NCBI RefSeq assembly: GCF_018531445.1
Contig: NZ_JAHDTH010000009.1
Span: 1-44,749, forward strand
Length of the DNA: 44,749 nt
Source of the DNA: Pseudonocardia lacus
GTDB taxonomy: Bacteria > Actinomycetota > Actinomycetes > Mycobacteriales > Pseudonocardiaceae
Direction: 5' to 3'
A model generated the notes under the pieces. The model had not been told where the DNA came from. It did not search any database and worked only from the letters and a program-made list of their open reading frames with translations. Shown here piece after piece: positions 1 to 7,380 of this stretch; position 1 is the stretch's first letter; every line of letters begins with the position of its first letter. Both the position numbers and the translations under genes were made by a program.

Positions 1-141
1 GCGCCGCCCGCCGCCGCTGCGGGGGGGGGGGCCGGCCCCCCCCCCGCGGCCGCCCCCCCCCCCCCGGCCAGTGCTGCGACGCGCCCGGCGCGCTGCGAGG
101 CCCCCCGGCCAGTGCTGCGACGCGCCCGGCGCGCTGCGAGG
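1..141. repeat. Low-complexity contig edge with 41-bp tandem duplication
   Basis: Bases 20-65 are mostly runs of G and C, the longest being 11 G and 14 C. A unit beginning CCCCCGGCCAGTGCTGCGAC at 61 recurs at 102 with a 41-base period, so two copies lie end to end. No plausible gene reads through. Long G and C homopolymers next to a duplication at the start of a sequence are typical of poor assembly, and I would not interpret this biologically without raw reads. Confidence 0.75.
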
Positions 142-309
142 CCCCGCCCCGGTGACCGCGAGGCAGCCACTCCACCGCCGAAGCCCGTGCGGCCGTCTCC
201 TGCCGGCCCTCGCCGTCGCCCGCCGGCCCTTCCAGGTCACCCTGCGAGGACGGGGTGTAGATCAGCGGTGCGGCGGCGAGGGGGGCGGCGGGCGGGCGGT
301 GGGATGCGG
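142..309. other. Non-coding stretch downstream of the flavin monooxygenase
   Basis: I see no convincing gene in this stretch. The open frames crossing it are by-products of high GC. It lies after the stop of the minus-strand oxidoreductase at 310, and no clear terminator with a T-tract is visible. With bases 1-141, this makes about 300 bases without a supported gene. Confidence 0.5.
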
Positions 310-1416
310 TTACGCGGTGGCCTTCACCAGCTCCGCGTCGCGGCGGGCCACCTCCGCCCGCACCAGCGGGATCACCTCGCGGCCGAACTCCTTCGCGTCC
401 GCCAGGAGGTCGTAGCCGCGGGCCGACAGGATCCGGACGCCCAGGTCGTAGTAGTCCAGCAGGGCCGCGGCCACCGTCTCCGGCGTGCCGACCAGGGCGG
501 TGGAGTTGCCGGCGCCGCCGGTGGCGGCGGCGGTCACCGTCCAGAGCGCGCGGTCGTGCCGCTCGCCTTGCTCGGCCACCGCCAGCAGGCGCTGCGAGCC
601 GGCGTTCTCCGGGTTCGTCAGGTTGTGCCGGCGGGTGAGCTGCTGGCCGCCCGCCGTGCGCTCCTTGATCCGGGCGACCGTGTCGTAGGCCTTCGCCCAG
701 GCCTCCTCCTCGGTCCGGCCGAGGATCGGGCGGAAGGCGACCTGGAAGGTGGGGGCGGGGCGGCCGGCGGCGGCGGCCAGCTCGGAGATGGTCCTGATCT
801 GCTCCGCCGTGCCGGCCAGCGGCTCGCCCCACAGGGCGTAGATGTCGGCCTCCTCGGCGCCCACCTTGTACGCCGCCGGCGACGAGCCGCCGAAGGAGAT
901 GCGCGGGCGCGGCTTCTGGGCGGGCTCGACGTCGAGGACGAAGTCGCTGAAGTCGTAGTGCTCGCCGTGGAAGTCGAACGGTTCGCGGCTGGTCCAGGCC
1001 CGCTTCAGGATCTGGATGGCCTCGCGGGTGCGGTCGTAGCGGCGGTCCTTGGGCAGGGTGTCGCCCTCGCGCTGCTGCTCGTGGTCGTTGCCGCCGGTGA
1101 TGACGTGCAGGGTGAGCCGGCCGTCGCTGATCTGGTCGAGCGTGGCCACCGTCTTCGCCGCGAACGTCGGGTAGGAGACGTTGGGGCGGTGGGCGAGCAG
1201 CAGCTGCAGGCGGTCGGTGTGGTCGGCGATGTAGGCGGCGGCCTGGGCGGGGTCGGGGCTGCCCGAGCCGTACGCCGTCAGCACGCGGTCCCAGCCGCTG
1301 TCCTCGTGGGCTCGGGCGAGCGCGAGGGTGAACTCCTTGTCGAAGGCGGGGCCGGAGCGCGGGTGCGTCTCCGTGCCGTCGTTGGTGGCGCCGATGCCGA
1401 GGAACTCGACGGGCAT
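310..1416 (-). CDS. LLM-class flavin-dependent monooxygenase, alkanesulfonate type
   Basis: This encodes a 368-residue luciferase-like TIM-barrel protein of the SsuD/alkanesulfonate monooxygenase group. Such enzymes use reduced flavin and O2 to oxidise sulfonates or related compounds in the cytoplasm. Family signatures are RPNVSYPTFAAKTVATLDQI followed by SDGRLTLHVITGG, the stretch DRRYDRTREAI, and PRISFGGSS in the middle of the barrel. I chose the ATG at 1416 because GGAAGGA lies 8 bases before it and the protein begins MPVEFLGIGATN as relatives do; the frame itself opens further upstream. Thirty-five bases separate it from the stop of an RRHVDL leader peptide (1452-1532), which fits a sulfur-starvation role. 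The family is clear, but the substrate is inferred. Confidence 0.88.
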   Translation of the reverse strand: MPVEFLGIGATNDGTETHPRSGPAFDKEFTLALARAHEDSGWDRVLTAYGSGSPDPAQAAAYIADHTDRLQLLLAHRPNVSYPTFAAKTVATLDQISDGRLTLHVITGGNDHEQQREGDTLPKDRRYDRTREAIQILKRAWTSREPFDFHGEHYDFSDFVLDVEPAQKPRPRISFGGSSPAAYKVGAEEADIYALWGEPLAGTAEQIRTISELAAAAGRPAPTFQVAFRPILGRTEEEAWAKAYDTVARIKERTAGGQQLTRRHNLTNPENAGSQRLLAVAEQGERHDRALWTVTAAATGGAGNSTALVGTPETVAAALLDYYDLGVRILSARGYDLLADAKEFGREVIPLVRAEVARRDAELVKATA

Positions 1417-1423
1417 GGTGGGG

Positions 1424-1464
1424 TCCTTCCGGGTGGTCGTCGGGGGTGGGTTCAGCACCCCGGA
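1424..1464 (-). promoter_or_regulatory. Putative SD-sequestering attenuator hairpin
   Basis: On the minus strand the last leader codons contain TCCGGGGTG (1456-1464). This can pair with CACCCGGA (1428-1435), giving eight base pairs with one bulged G. The right arm overlaps the Shine-Dalgarno GGAAGGA (1424-1430) of the monooxygenase. A ribosome stalled at the leader's terminal Cys codons would cover the left arm and free the ribosome site. The complementarity is seen directly; the regulatory role is inferred. Confidence 0.5.
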
Positions 1465-1532
1465 CAGGCCGCCGACCACACGCGCCCGAGGTCGACGTGG
1501 CGGCGCGTCACCAACGGGACCCGGATGGACAT
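1452..1532 (-). CDS. RRHVDL-type leader peptide upstream of monooxygenase
   Basis: This is a 26-residue peptide starting MSIRVPLV, with core TRRHVDLGRV and ending SAACPGC, so cysteine is the last sense codon and another lies three before it. The same core occurs in two other short peptides of this window (31712-31774 and 41282-41362). Peptides of this type are known upstream of sulfur-metabolism genes in actinomycetes and are generally thought to be regulatory leaders. TTTAAT (1539-1544) ends six bases before the ATG and no Shine-Dalgarno is visible, so the message is probably leaderless. It is divergent from the amidohydrolase gene. Confidence 0.75.
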   Translation of the reverse strand: MSIRVPLVTRRHVDLGRVWSAACPGC

Positions 1533-2369
1533 GCCCCCATTAAAGGCGCGTCGTGGGCGAGAATCACGGCCATAGCCGCGATCCGCACTCACGACCTCTA
1601 CCGGGGCGCGCCCGGCAGCCCGGTGCTGCTGCACGTCCCGCACGCCGGGCTGGACGTCCCGGGGTGGGCGCGCGCGCACCTGCTGCTGGACGACGACGGC
1701 CTGGCCGCCGAGCAGGCCGCGCTCACCGACCACCTGACCGACCGGCTGGCCCTGCACGCGTCGGCCACGGCGGCCGTGGCGCCGTGGGTGGTGGTCAACC
1801 GGGTGTCGCGGTTCGTCGTCGACCCCGAGCGGTTCCCCGACGAGCGCGAGGAGATGGCCGCGGTCGGGATGGCGGCGGTCTACACGCACGGCACCCGCGG
1901 CCAGCGGATCCGCGCCGACGACGCCGACCACCGCGCCGACCTGCTGGCCACCTACTACCGGACCTGGGCGGACGCCGTCGCCGACCTGGTCGACGCGCGG
2001 CTCGCCGCCACCGGTCGCGCGGTCCTGATCGACGTGCACTCCTACCCCAGCGCGCCGCTGCCCTACGAGCTGCACGCGGACGGCCCGCGCCCGCCGGTCT
2101 GCCTGGGCACCGACCCCGCGCACACCCCGCCCGACCTGCTGGCCGCCGCCCGGCGGGCGTTCGCCCGGGTCGGGGAGGTGGGGACGGACTCGCCCTTCCG
2201 CGGCAGCTACGTCCCGCTCCGCCACCACGCCACCGACCCGCGGGTGGAGTCGATCATGGTGGAGCTGCGCCGCGACGGCCACGTCGTCGAGCCGGACGGG
2301 CCGGTCACCGCGGGCCTGACCGTCGCGGCCGCGGCGCTGGCCGCGCTGGTCGACGCGGTGAGCTCATAG
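1497..2369 (+). CDS. N-formylglutamate amidohydrolase family protein
   Basis: This family contains zinc-dependent hydrolases related to N-formylglutamate deformylase (HutG). The sequence carries LLHVPHAGLDVP near the N-terminus, a conserved VVNRVSRFVVDPERFPDE block, IDVHSYPSAPLPYE in the middle, and FRGSYVPL...VESIMVELRRD near the end; His, Asp and Glu in these blocks match the metal and active-site positions. The start is uncertain. The only in-frame starts near the conserved region are GTG at 1446, 1497 and 1623, and the first two lie over the antisense leader peptide. I give 1497 because 1623 would remove the first strand. No other histidine-degradation gene is nearby, so the true substrate is open. 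Confidence 0.75.
   Translation: MAARHQRDPDGHAPIKGASWARITAIAAIRTHDLYRGAPGSPVLLHVPHAGLDVPGWARAHLLLDDDGLAAEQAALTDHLTDRLALHASATAAVAPWVVVNRVSRFVVDPERFPDEREEMAAVGMAAVYTHGTRGQRIRADDADHRADLLATYYRTWADAVADLVDARLAATGRAVLIDVHSYPSAPLPYELHADGPRPPVCLGTDPAHTPPDLLAAARRAFARVGEVGTDSPFRGSYVPLRHHATDPRVESIMVELRRDGHVVEPDGPVTAGLTVAAAALAALVDAVSS
1539..1544 (-). promoter_or_regulatory. -10 element for the leader peptide message
   Basis: TTTAAT on the minus strand stands six bases before the leader ATG at 1532, the distance expected if transcription starts at or next to the ATG. The best -35 candidate, GTGATT at 1562-1567, is weak. This is one of few A/T-only hexamers in a very GC-rich neighbourhood. Confidence 0.4.
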
Positions 2370-3002
2370 CGGCCGGTTCCGACCGTCCTGGCCGCGGCCG
2401 GGATGGCGGCTGGTCCGGTGGAACCGCCGATCCCGCGCGTCAGCGCGCGGGGTCGCCGCGATCAGCCGGTCGCGCAGCTGCTGCCACGAGCCGGCGGCCA
2501 GGTCGCGCTCGCTGATCGCCAGCACCGGCTCCGGCCACGGCACCGCCAGGTCGGGGTCGTCGTAGCGGACCGAGAGGTCCTCCCCGGGGACGTGCTCGCG
2601 ATCGATCCGGTAGCAGACGTCGGTCTGCTCGGTGAGGGCCTGGAAGCCGTGCAGGAGCCCGGGCGGTGCGTAGAGGGTCGCGAAGTCGACGTCGTCCAGC
2701 ACCATGCTGAACCGGTGGCCGAACGTCGGCGAGTCCGGTCGGGCGTCGACGAGGACGTCGAACACCGCGCCGCGGGCGCAGCGGATCAGCTTGGCCTCGC
2801 CGCGGCCGCCCCTGCCGTGCAGGCCGCGGAGCGTGCCCCGGCGGGACCGGGACTGGCTGTCCTGCACGAAGGACTCCGGGCGCACCCCGTGCTCGCGGGC
2901 GATCCCGCTGTCGAAGGTCCGGGTGAACAGGCCGCGATCGTCGCGGTGCGGTTGCGGGAGAAACACGAGTACACCGGCCAGCGAGGTCCGCCCTACCTGC
3001 AT
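2364..3002 (-). CDS. dTDP-4-dehydrorhamnose 3,5-epimerase-like (RmlC family)
   Basis: This is a 212-residue cupin-type sugar epimerase that would epimerise C3 and/or C5 of a nucleotide-linked 4-keto-6-deoxyhexose in the cytoplasm. The conserved residues are present: RGLH with His62, Lys71 in EAKLIRC, Tyr131 in DVCYRID, then RYDDPDLAVPWPEP. The APPGLLHGF stretch is also typical. The C-terminus is extended by a basic tail that overlaps the 3' end of the amidohydrolase gene by six bases. It is transcribed away from the C-methyltransferase-like gene, with only 33 bases between the starts, so the two probably share a promoter region and act on the same deoxysugar. No rmlA or rmlB is in the window, so the precursor must come from elsewhere. 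Confidence 0.82.
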   Translation of the reverse strand: MQVGRTSLAGVLVFLPQPHRDDRGLFTRTFDSGIAREHGVRPESFVQDSQSRSRRGTLRGLHGRGGRGEAKLIRCARGAVFDVLVDARPDSPTFGHRFSMVLDDVDFATLYAPPGLLHGFQALTEQTDVCYRIDREHVPGEDLSVRYDDPDLAVPWPEPVLAISERDLAAGSWQQLRDRLIAATPRADARDRRFHRTSRHPGRGQDGRNRPL

Positions 3003-3035
3003 GCTCGCGTAGTCGTCGTGATCGGAGGCAACGTT

Positions 3036-4157
3036 ATGGCCACAGTGCCGAGCGATGCGGTGGTGTGCCGGTTCTGCAGATCGGCCACCGGCGAGCTGGT
3101 GCTCGATCTCGGTCGGCAACCGGCGTGCGAGTACTTCCCCCCGCTCGACGACCGCGCCCCCGACCCGCGGTTCCCGCTGCGCCTGTGGCTGTGCGCGTCG
3201 TGCGGCCTGGCCCAGCTGGCCGACGACACCGAGCTGCCCGACCAACCCGAAGGGGTGGAGCCCGCCGCCCTGCGCGAGCAACGCCGGGACGCGGTGGCCG
3301 CCGTGCGCGCCCTCGGGCTGTTGCCGGCCGGTCGCGTGTTCGCCGAGGGCGCCACCCCGCACGGCGGCTCCTGGGCTGACGACCTCTGCGCGGTCGGGCT
3401 CCGCCCGGCCGCCGCGGGCGCGCCGGCCGACGTCGTCGTCGACGGCTCGTTCGGGCTCATGCACGCCCGCGACCAGGCGGCGGCGCTGCAGGAGCTGACC
3501 GACCGCCTCGCCCCGGACGGCACGCTGCTGTTCCAGTTCCACTCGCTGGCGGCCATCGTGCGCGAGCGGCAGTGGAACGCGGTGCGCCACGGCCACTACG
3601 CCTACTACTCGCTGCCCGTGGTGCGGACGATCCTGGCCCGGGTCGGGCTCGGTGTGTCCACGGCCTGGGAGTTCGGGCTGTACGGGGGCACCGTGCTGGT
3701 CGCGGCGCGGCGCGGCGGTCGGCCGGACCCCTCGGTCGCCCGACTGCTCGACGCCGAGCAGGCCGTGGGCGTGCTCGATCCGGCTGTGGTGGCGACGCTG
3801 CAGGGCGAGGTGCGGACCATGACGTCGGCGCTGCGGTCCTTCGCCGAGGACGCCCGGTCGTCGGGTCGCCGGCTCTACGGCTACAGCGCGGCGTCCCGCG
3901 CGGTGGCGCTGCTCTGCCTCGCCGGGCTGGACGTCGACCTGCTGGCCGGGGTGGCCGACGCGGCACCGGCGAAGCAGGGCTGCCGGATGCCGGGCACGGG
4001 GGTGCCGGTCGTCGCGCCGGCCGAGCTGCTGGCGGCCCGGCCGGACCGGGTGCTGCTGTTCGTGCCCGACCTGCTGGCCGAGGTGCGCCGGGCGCTGCCG
4101 GAGGTGGAGGCATCCGGCGGGACGTGGGTGCCGGTGGCCGCGGGCGCCCCGTGGTGA
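3036..4157 (+). CDS. Sugar C-methyltransferase family protein with degenerate SAM motif
   Basis: This 373-residue protein has the three-part layout of NDP-sugar C-methyltransferases: a zinc-binding N-terminus (Cys11/Cys14 and Cys53/Cys56), a central Rossmann methyltransferase domain and a C-terminal domain (GYSAASRAVALLC...). ATG 3036 follows GGAGG at 3024-3028. Two key sites differ from the intact paralogue at 30223-31503. The SAM-binding EVASNDGYLL is replaced by AEGATPHGGSW (around residues 100-112), and the catalytic YHEHFQYY is replaced by RHGHYAYY (residues 184-191), losing the Glu. It may be an altered or inactive methyltransferase, or a scaffold, in deoxysugar synthesis. The family is certain; activity is doubtful. 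Confidence 0.8.
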   Translation: MATVPSDAVVCRFCRSATGELVLDLGRQPACEYFPPLDDRAPDPRFPLRLWLCASCGLAQLADDTELPDQPEGVEPAALREQRRDAVAAVRALGLLPAGRVFAEGATPHGGSWADDLCAVGLRPAAAGAPADVVVDGSFGLMHARDQAAALQELTDRLAPDGTLLFQFHSLAAIVRERQWNAVRHGHYAYYSLPVVRTILARVGLGVSTAWEFGLYGGTVLVAARRGGRPDPSVARLLDAEQAVGVLDPAVVATLQGEVRTMTSALRSFAEDARSSGRRLYGYSAASRAVALLCLAGLDVDLLAGVADAAPAKQGCRMPGTGVPVVAPAELLAARPDRVLLFVPDLLAEVRRALPEVEASGGTWVPVAAGAPW

Positions 4158-4311
4158 CTGTGCGGCGGTTACCACTACGGAGCGGATTCGGTCAACGGGT
4201 CGACAGCGCGTAGTCGCCGAGCGAAACCACACGATCATGTGAACGGGCGTCTCTTCCGTTGAACGATTCGTGCTGTGAGTAACGCCACGTGTCACCCGTA
4301 CGAGGGGCACT
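4158..4311. promoter_or_regulatory. Probable promoter region of the polysaccharide operon
   Basis: These 154 bases lie between the methyltransferase stop and the initiating transferase, and are clearly less GC-rich than their surroundings. A TTGAAC element occurs at 4259-4264, but I could not find a good -10 at standard spacing. GAGGGG at 4302-4307 serves as ribosome site for the GTG at 4312. The position fits a promoter for the eight-gene operon ending at 17372. Confidence 0.4.
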
Positions 4312-5901
4312 GTGCGGCTCGGCGTCCAGAAGTGGGCGCAGGCCGCTCGGGGTCGGGGGTCCCTCAGCACCGAAGTGGGTGGTTTGGTGTCGACACATCC
4401 CGGCCTGCGCCCGTTGGTCCCCGCCGAGCAGCCGGCGTCGATCGGGGCCGCCAGGCCGAGCGGCGACCCACCCGGGAGACCGGTGCTGCGCCGGGAGCGG
4501 TGGGAGGTCCGCTACCGCGCGCTGGTCATCGGATCGGACGTGTCGTCCGTCGCCGCCGCAGTGATCGCCGGGAACCTGCTCGGGTTCGGCACCACGATCC
4601 CCTGGCTGGGCCACGTGGCGCCGGGGGTGGGCATCCTCGCCGGGCTGCTGGCCGTGCTCGGGCTGGTGCTGTGCCGGGCGTGGGACGGGCAGGTCCTCGG
4701 CCAGGGCGCTGAGGAGTTCAGCCGGGTCATCCGCGGGGTGACCACCAGCGCTGTCGCGCTCGGGCTGCTGGGTCTGGCCGGTGAGGCGCTGGCGGCGCGG
4801 CCGTGGGTCTTCGGCTTCATCCCGGTCGCCGGGTTGCTGGCCATCGGCGGCCGGCTGGCGCTGCGCCGGAGGCTGCACCGGCTGCGGGCCGACGGACGCT
4901 GTGCGCTGCAGGCGCTGGCGGTGGGCACGACGGAGTCGGTGACCGACCTGATCGTGCGCACCCGGCGCGACCACCGGCGCGGCTGGCACATCGCCGGCGC
5001 GTGCACGCCGAGCGGCAACGCGGACGGGGGCTGCTCGGAGGTGCTGGACGTGCCGGTGATCGGCGACCTGGAGAGCGTGCCGGCGATCGCCCGGTCCGGG
5101 TGCTTCCGGATCGTCGCGGTCTGCCCCACGCCCGCGCTGACCCCGCAGCGGTTGCACCACCTGGCCTGGGGGCTCGAGGACGCCGCGGCGGAGTTGGTGG
5201 TGGACCCGGGCCTGATGGAGTTCGCCGGCCCGCGGCTGCACATCGAGCCGGTGGACGGGCTGCCCCTGCTGCGGCTGACGCGGCCCAGCTTCACCGGGGT
5301 GAGCTGGCTGGCCAAGCACATGGTCGACCGACTGGGCGCCCTGCTGCTCCTGCTCCTGCTGCTGATCCCGCTGGCGTTCATCGCGGTCGCGATCAAGATC
5401 GACGATCCGCGCGGGCCGGTGCTGTTCCGGCAGACCCGCGTCGGTCGGCACGGCCGGACCTTCGTGATGATCAAGTTCCGCTCCATGGCGGTCGACGCGG
5501 AGAGCCGGCTGCGGGAGCTGGCACCGGCCGACGTGGGCGCCGGCCCGCTGTTCAAGGTGCGGCACGACCCGCGGGTCACCCGGGTCGGCGCGGTGCTGCG
5601 CCGGTACTCGCTCGACGAGCTGCCCCAGCTGCTCAACGTGCTGGCCGGACGGATGTCCCTGGTCGGTCCCCGGCCGCCGCTGCCGGGCGAGGTCGTGAAG
5701 TTCGGCCAGGACGCCCGCCGCCGGCTCCTGGTGCGCCCGGGGTTGACCGGTCTCTGGCAGATCAGCGGGCGCAGCGACCTGTCCTGGGAGCAGGCGGTGC
5801 GTCTCGACCTGCGCTACGTCGAGAACTGGAGCCTCGCCCTGGACGCCCAGATCCTGTCCAAGACCCTCGGCGCCGTGGTGCGAAGCCGCGGTGCCTACTG
5901 A
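4312..5901 (+). CDS. Polyprenyl glycosylphosphotransferase (initiating sugar transferase)
   Basis: This 529-residue protein belongs to the WcaJ/WbaP/ExoY family, which moves a sugar-1-phosphate onto undecaprenyl phosphate at the inner face of the membrane and starts repeat-unit assembly. The N-terminal half has several hydrophobic segments (about residues 70-180) and a Rossmann-like region. A long helix (LLLLLLLLIPLAFIAV) precedes the catalytic domain at about 330-529. That domain has GPVLFRQTRVGRHG, KFRSM, the catalytic Asp-Glu in YSLDELPQLLNVL, SLVGPRPPLPGE and RPGLTGLWQISGRS. The GTG at 4312 has a good GAGGGG ribosome site; an internal GTG at 4387 is possible. It heads the operon. The sugar transferred cannot be told from sequence. 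Confidence 0.92.
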   Translation: MRLGVQKWAQAARGRGSLSTEVGGLVSTHPGLRPLVPAEQPASIGAARPSGDPPGRPVLRRERWEVRYRALVIGSDVSSVAAAVIAGNLLGFGTTIPWLGHVAPGVGILAGLLAVLGLVLCRAWDGQVLGQGAEEFSRVIRGVTTSAVALGLLGLAGEALAARPWVFGFIPVAGLLAIGGRLALRRRLHRLRADGRCALQALAVGTTESVTDLIVRTRRDHRRGWHIAGACTPSGNADGGCSEVLDVPVIGDLESVPAIARSGCFRIVAVCPTPALTPQRLHHLAWGLEDAAAELVVDPGLMEFAGPRLHIEPVDGLPLLRLTRPSFTGVSWLAKHMVDRLGALLLLLLLLIPLAFIAVAIKIDDPRGPVLFRQTRVGRHGRTFVMIKFRSMAVDAESRLRELAPADVGAGPLFKVRHDPRVTRVGAVLRRYSLDELPQLLNVLAGRMSLVGPRPPLPGEVVKFGQDARRRLLVRPGLTGLWQISGRSDLSWEQAVRLDLRYVENWSLALDAQILSKTLGAVVRSRGAY

Positions 5902-5910
5902 TCGGACTTC

Positions 5911-7287
5911 GTGGTGACACTCTCCTTGACCCGCTCGTCGGCCATGCAGGCCCGGTTGCACGACCTCGTCCCGGGTGGTGCGCACACCTTCGCCAAGGGC
6001 TCGGACCAGTACCCGGAGGACATGGCGCCGGTGCTGACCCGCGGCCGGGGCGCCCGGGTGTGGGACGTCGACGGCAACTCCTACGTCGAGTACGGCATGG
6101 GGATGCGCGCGGTGACCCTGGGCCACGCGTACGAGCCGGTGCTGGACGCCGTGCGCGCCGCGCTGGTCGACGGGCTGTCGTTCACCCGGCCGACCGAGCT
6201 GGAGCTGCTCGCCGCCGAGGACTTCCTGACCCTCGTGCCGGGTGCGGACATGGTCAAGTTCTGCAAGAACGCCTCCGACGCGACCAGCACCGCGATCCGC
6301 CTGGCCCGGGCGGCCACCGGGCGCGAGCTCGTGGCGTACTGCCACGACCAGCCGTACTTCTCCTCCCAGGACTGGTTCGTCGGCACCCTGCCGATCGACG
6401 CCGGGGTCCCGGCCGCCGTCCGGTCGCTCAACCGGTCCTTCGGCTACAACGACCTGGAGTCCCTGCGCCGGGTGCTCCAGGAGGACCGCGGCGAGGTGGC
6501 GGCCGTCATCCTGGAGCCGGCCACCGCGCTGGCCGAGCCGGAGCCGGGCTTCCTGGAGGGCGTGCGCGCGCTGTGCGACGAGCACGGCACCGTCCTCGTC
6601 TTCGACGAGACGATCACCGGCTTCCGCTGGTCGGCCGGAGGCGCGCAGGCGGTCTACGGTGTCACGCCCGACCTGTCCACGTGGGGCAAGGCGATGGGCA
6701 ACGGCTTCCCGATCGCCGCGCTGGCCGGTCGGCGCGAGCTGATGGAGCTCGGGGGGCTGCGCGCCGAGGGCCCGCGGGTGTTCCTGCTCTCGAGCACGAA
6801 CGGGGCCGAGACGGCGTCGCTGGCGGCCTTCCGGGCGGTGGTCCGGGCCTACGCCGAGACCGACCCCGTGGCGGTGATGGAGCGCCAGGGCCGCGAACTG
6901 GCCGACGGGGTCAACGCGGCGGCGGCCGAGGCCGGCATCGCCGCGCACCTCGACGTCGTCGGGCGCCCGTCCTGCCAGGTCTTCCGCACCCGCGACGCGT
7001 CGGGCGCGCCGTCGCAGCCGATGCGCACGCTGTTCCTGCAGGAGATCCTCCAGCGCGGCGTGCTGGGCCAGTCCTTCGTCATCTCGGCCGCGCACACGGA
7101 CGCCGACGTCGAGCAGACCGTGGAGGCGGCCCGCGCGGCCATGGTCGCCTACCGGAAGGCCCTGGAGACCGGACGTCCGGAGGACCTGTTCGCGGGCCGT
7201 CCCGTGGCGCCCGCGCACCGGCGGCTGGCGGCCCCACGCGCCCTACCGCGAAGCACCCGCACAGCGGGGACGCGCGCGGATGGGTGA
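5911..7287 (+). CDS. Class III aminotransferase, glutamate-1-semialdehyde aminomutase-like
   Basis: This is a 458-residue fold-type I PLP enzyme. Near the N-terminus VPGGAHTFAKGSDQYP matches glutamate-1-semialdehyde 2,1-aminomutases. WDVDGNSYVEY, VLVFDETITGFRW and STWGKAMGNGFPIAAL follow, the last holding the PLP lysine (Lys260). VKFCKNASDATSTAIRLAR is the substrate/PLP-binding loop. The gene sits nine bases after the initiating transferase and inside the polysaccharide operon, so it more likely aminates a sugar-linked or small-molecule ketone than makes haem precursor. The last ~40 residues are a loose basic tail. The GTG start has only a weak ribosome site, suggesting translational coupling. 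Confidence 0.85.
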   Translation: MVTLSLTRSSAMQARLHDLVPGGAHTFAKGSDQYPEDMAPVLTRGRGARVWDVDGNSYVEYGMGMRAVTLGHAYEPVLDAVRAALVDGLSFTRPTELELLAAEDFLTLVPGADMVKFCKNASDATSTAIRLARAATGRELVAYCHDQPYFSSQDWFVGTLPIDAGVPAAVRSLNRSFGYNDLESLRRVLQEDRGEVAAVILEPATALAEPEPGFLEGVRALCDEHGTVLVFDETITGFRWSAGGAQAVYGVTPDLSTWGKAMGNGFPIAALAGRRELMELGGLRAEGPRVFLLSSTNGAETASLAAFRAVVRAYAETDPVAVMERQGRELADGVNAAAAEAGIAAHLDVVGRPSCQVFRTRDASGAPSQPMRTLFLQEILQRGVLGQSFVISAAHTDADVEQTVEAARAAMVAYRKALETGRPEDLFAGRPVAPAHRRLAAPRALPRSTRTAGTRADG

Positions 7288-7380
7288 GGACGTCGTGCAG
7301 CTCGCGGTGCTCACCCGCCCGCGGCCCGCCCCCGATCCCACCCACCGGCCCGGGCCCGGGCAACCTGTGGAGGTCACCTC

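Noticed and set aside
4294..4306. ACCCGTACGAGGG shared with 36403-36415 as a possible common regulatory site
   Set aside because: Only two copies, one overlapping a ribosome site and the other downstream of cysN; chance similarity is sufficient.
4192..7218. A 1008-codon open frame on the minus strand, and similar very long frames at 8688-11783, 10241-14080 and 4803-8333
   Set aside because: They overlap well-supported genes, are Arg/Gly/Pro/Ala-rich without family motifs, and arise from the extreme GC content.
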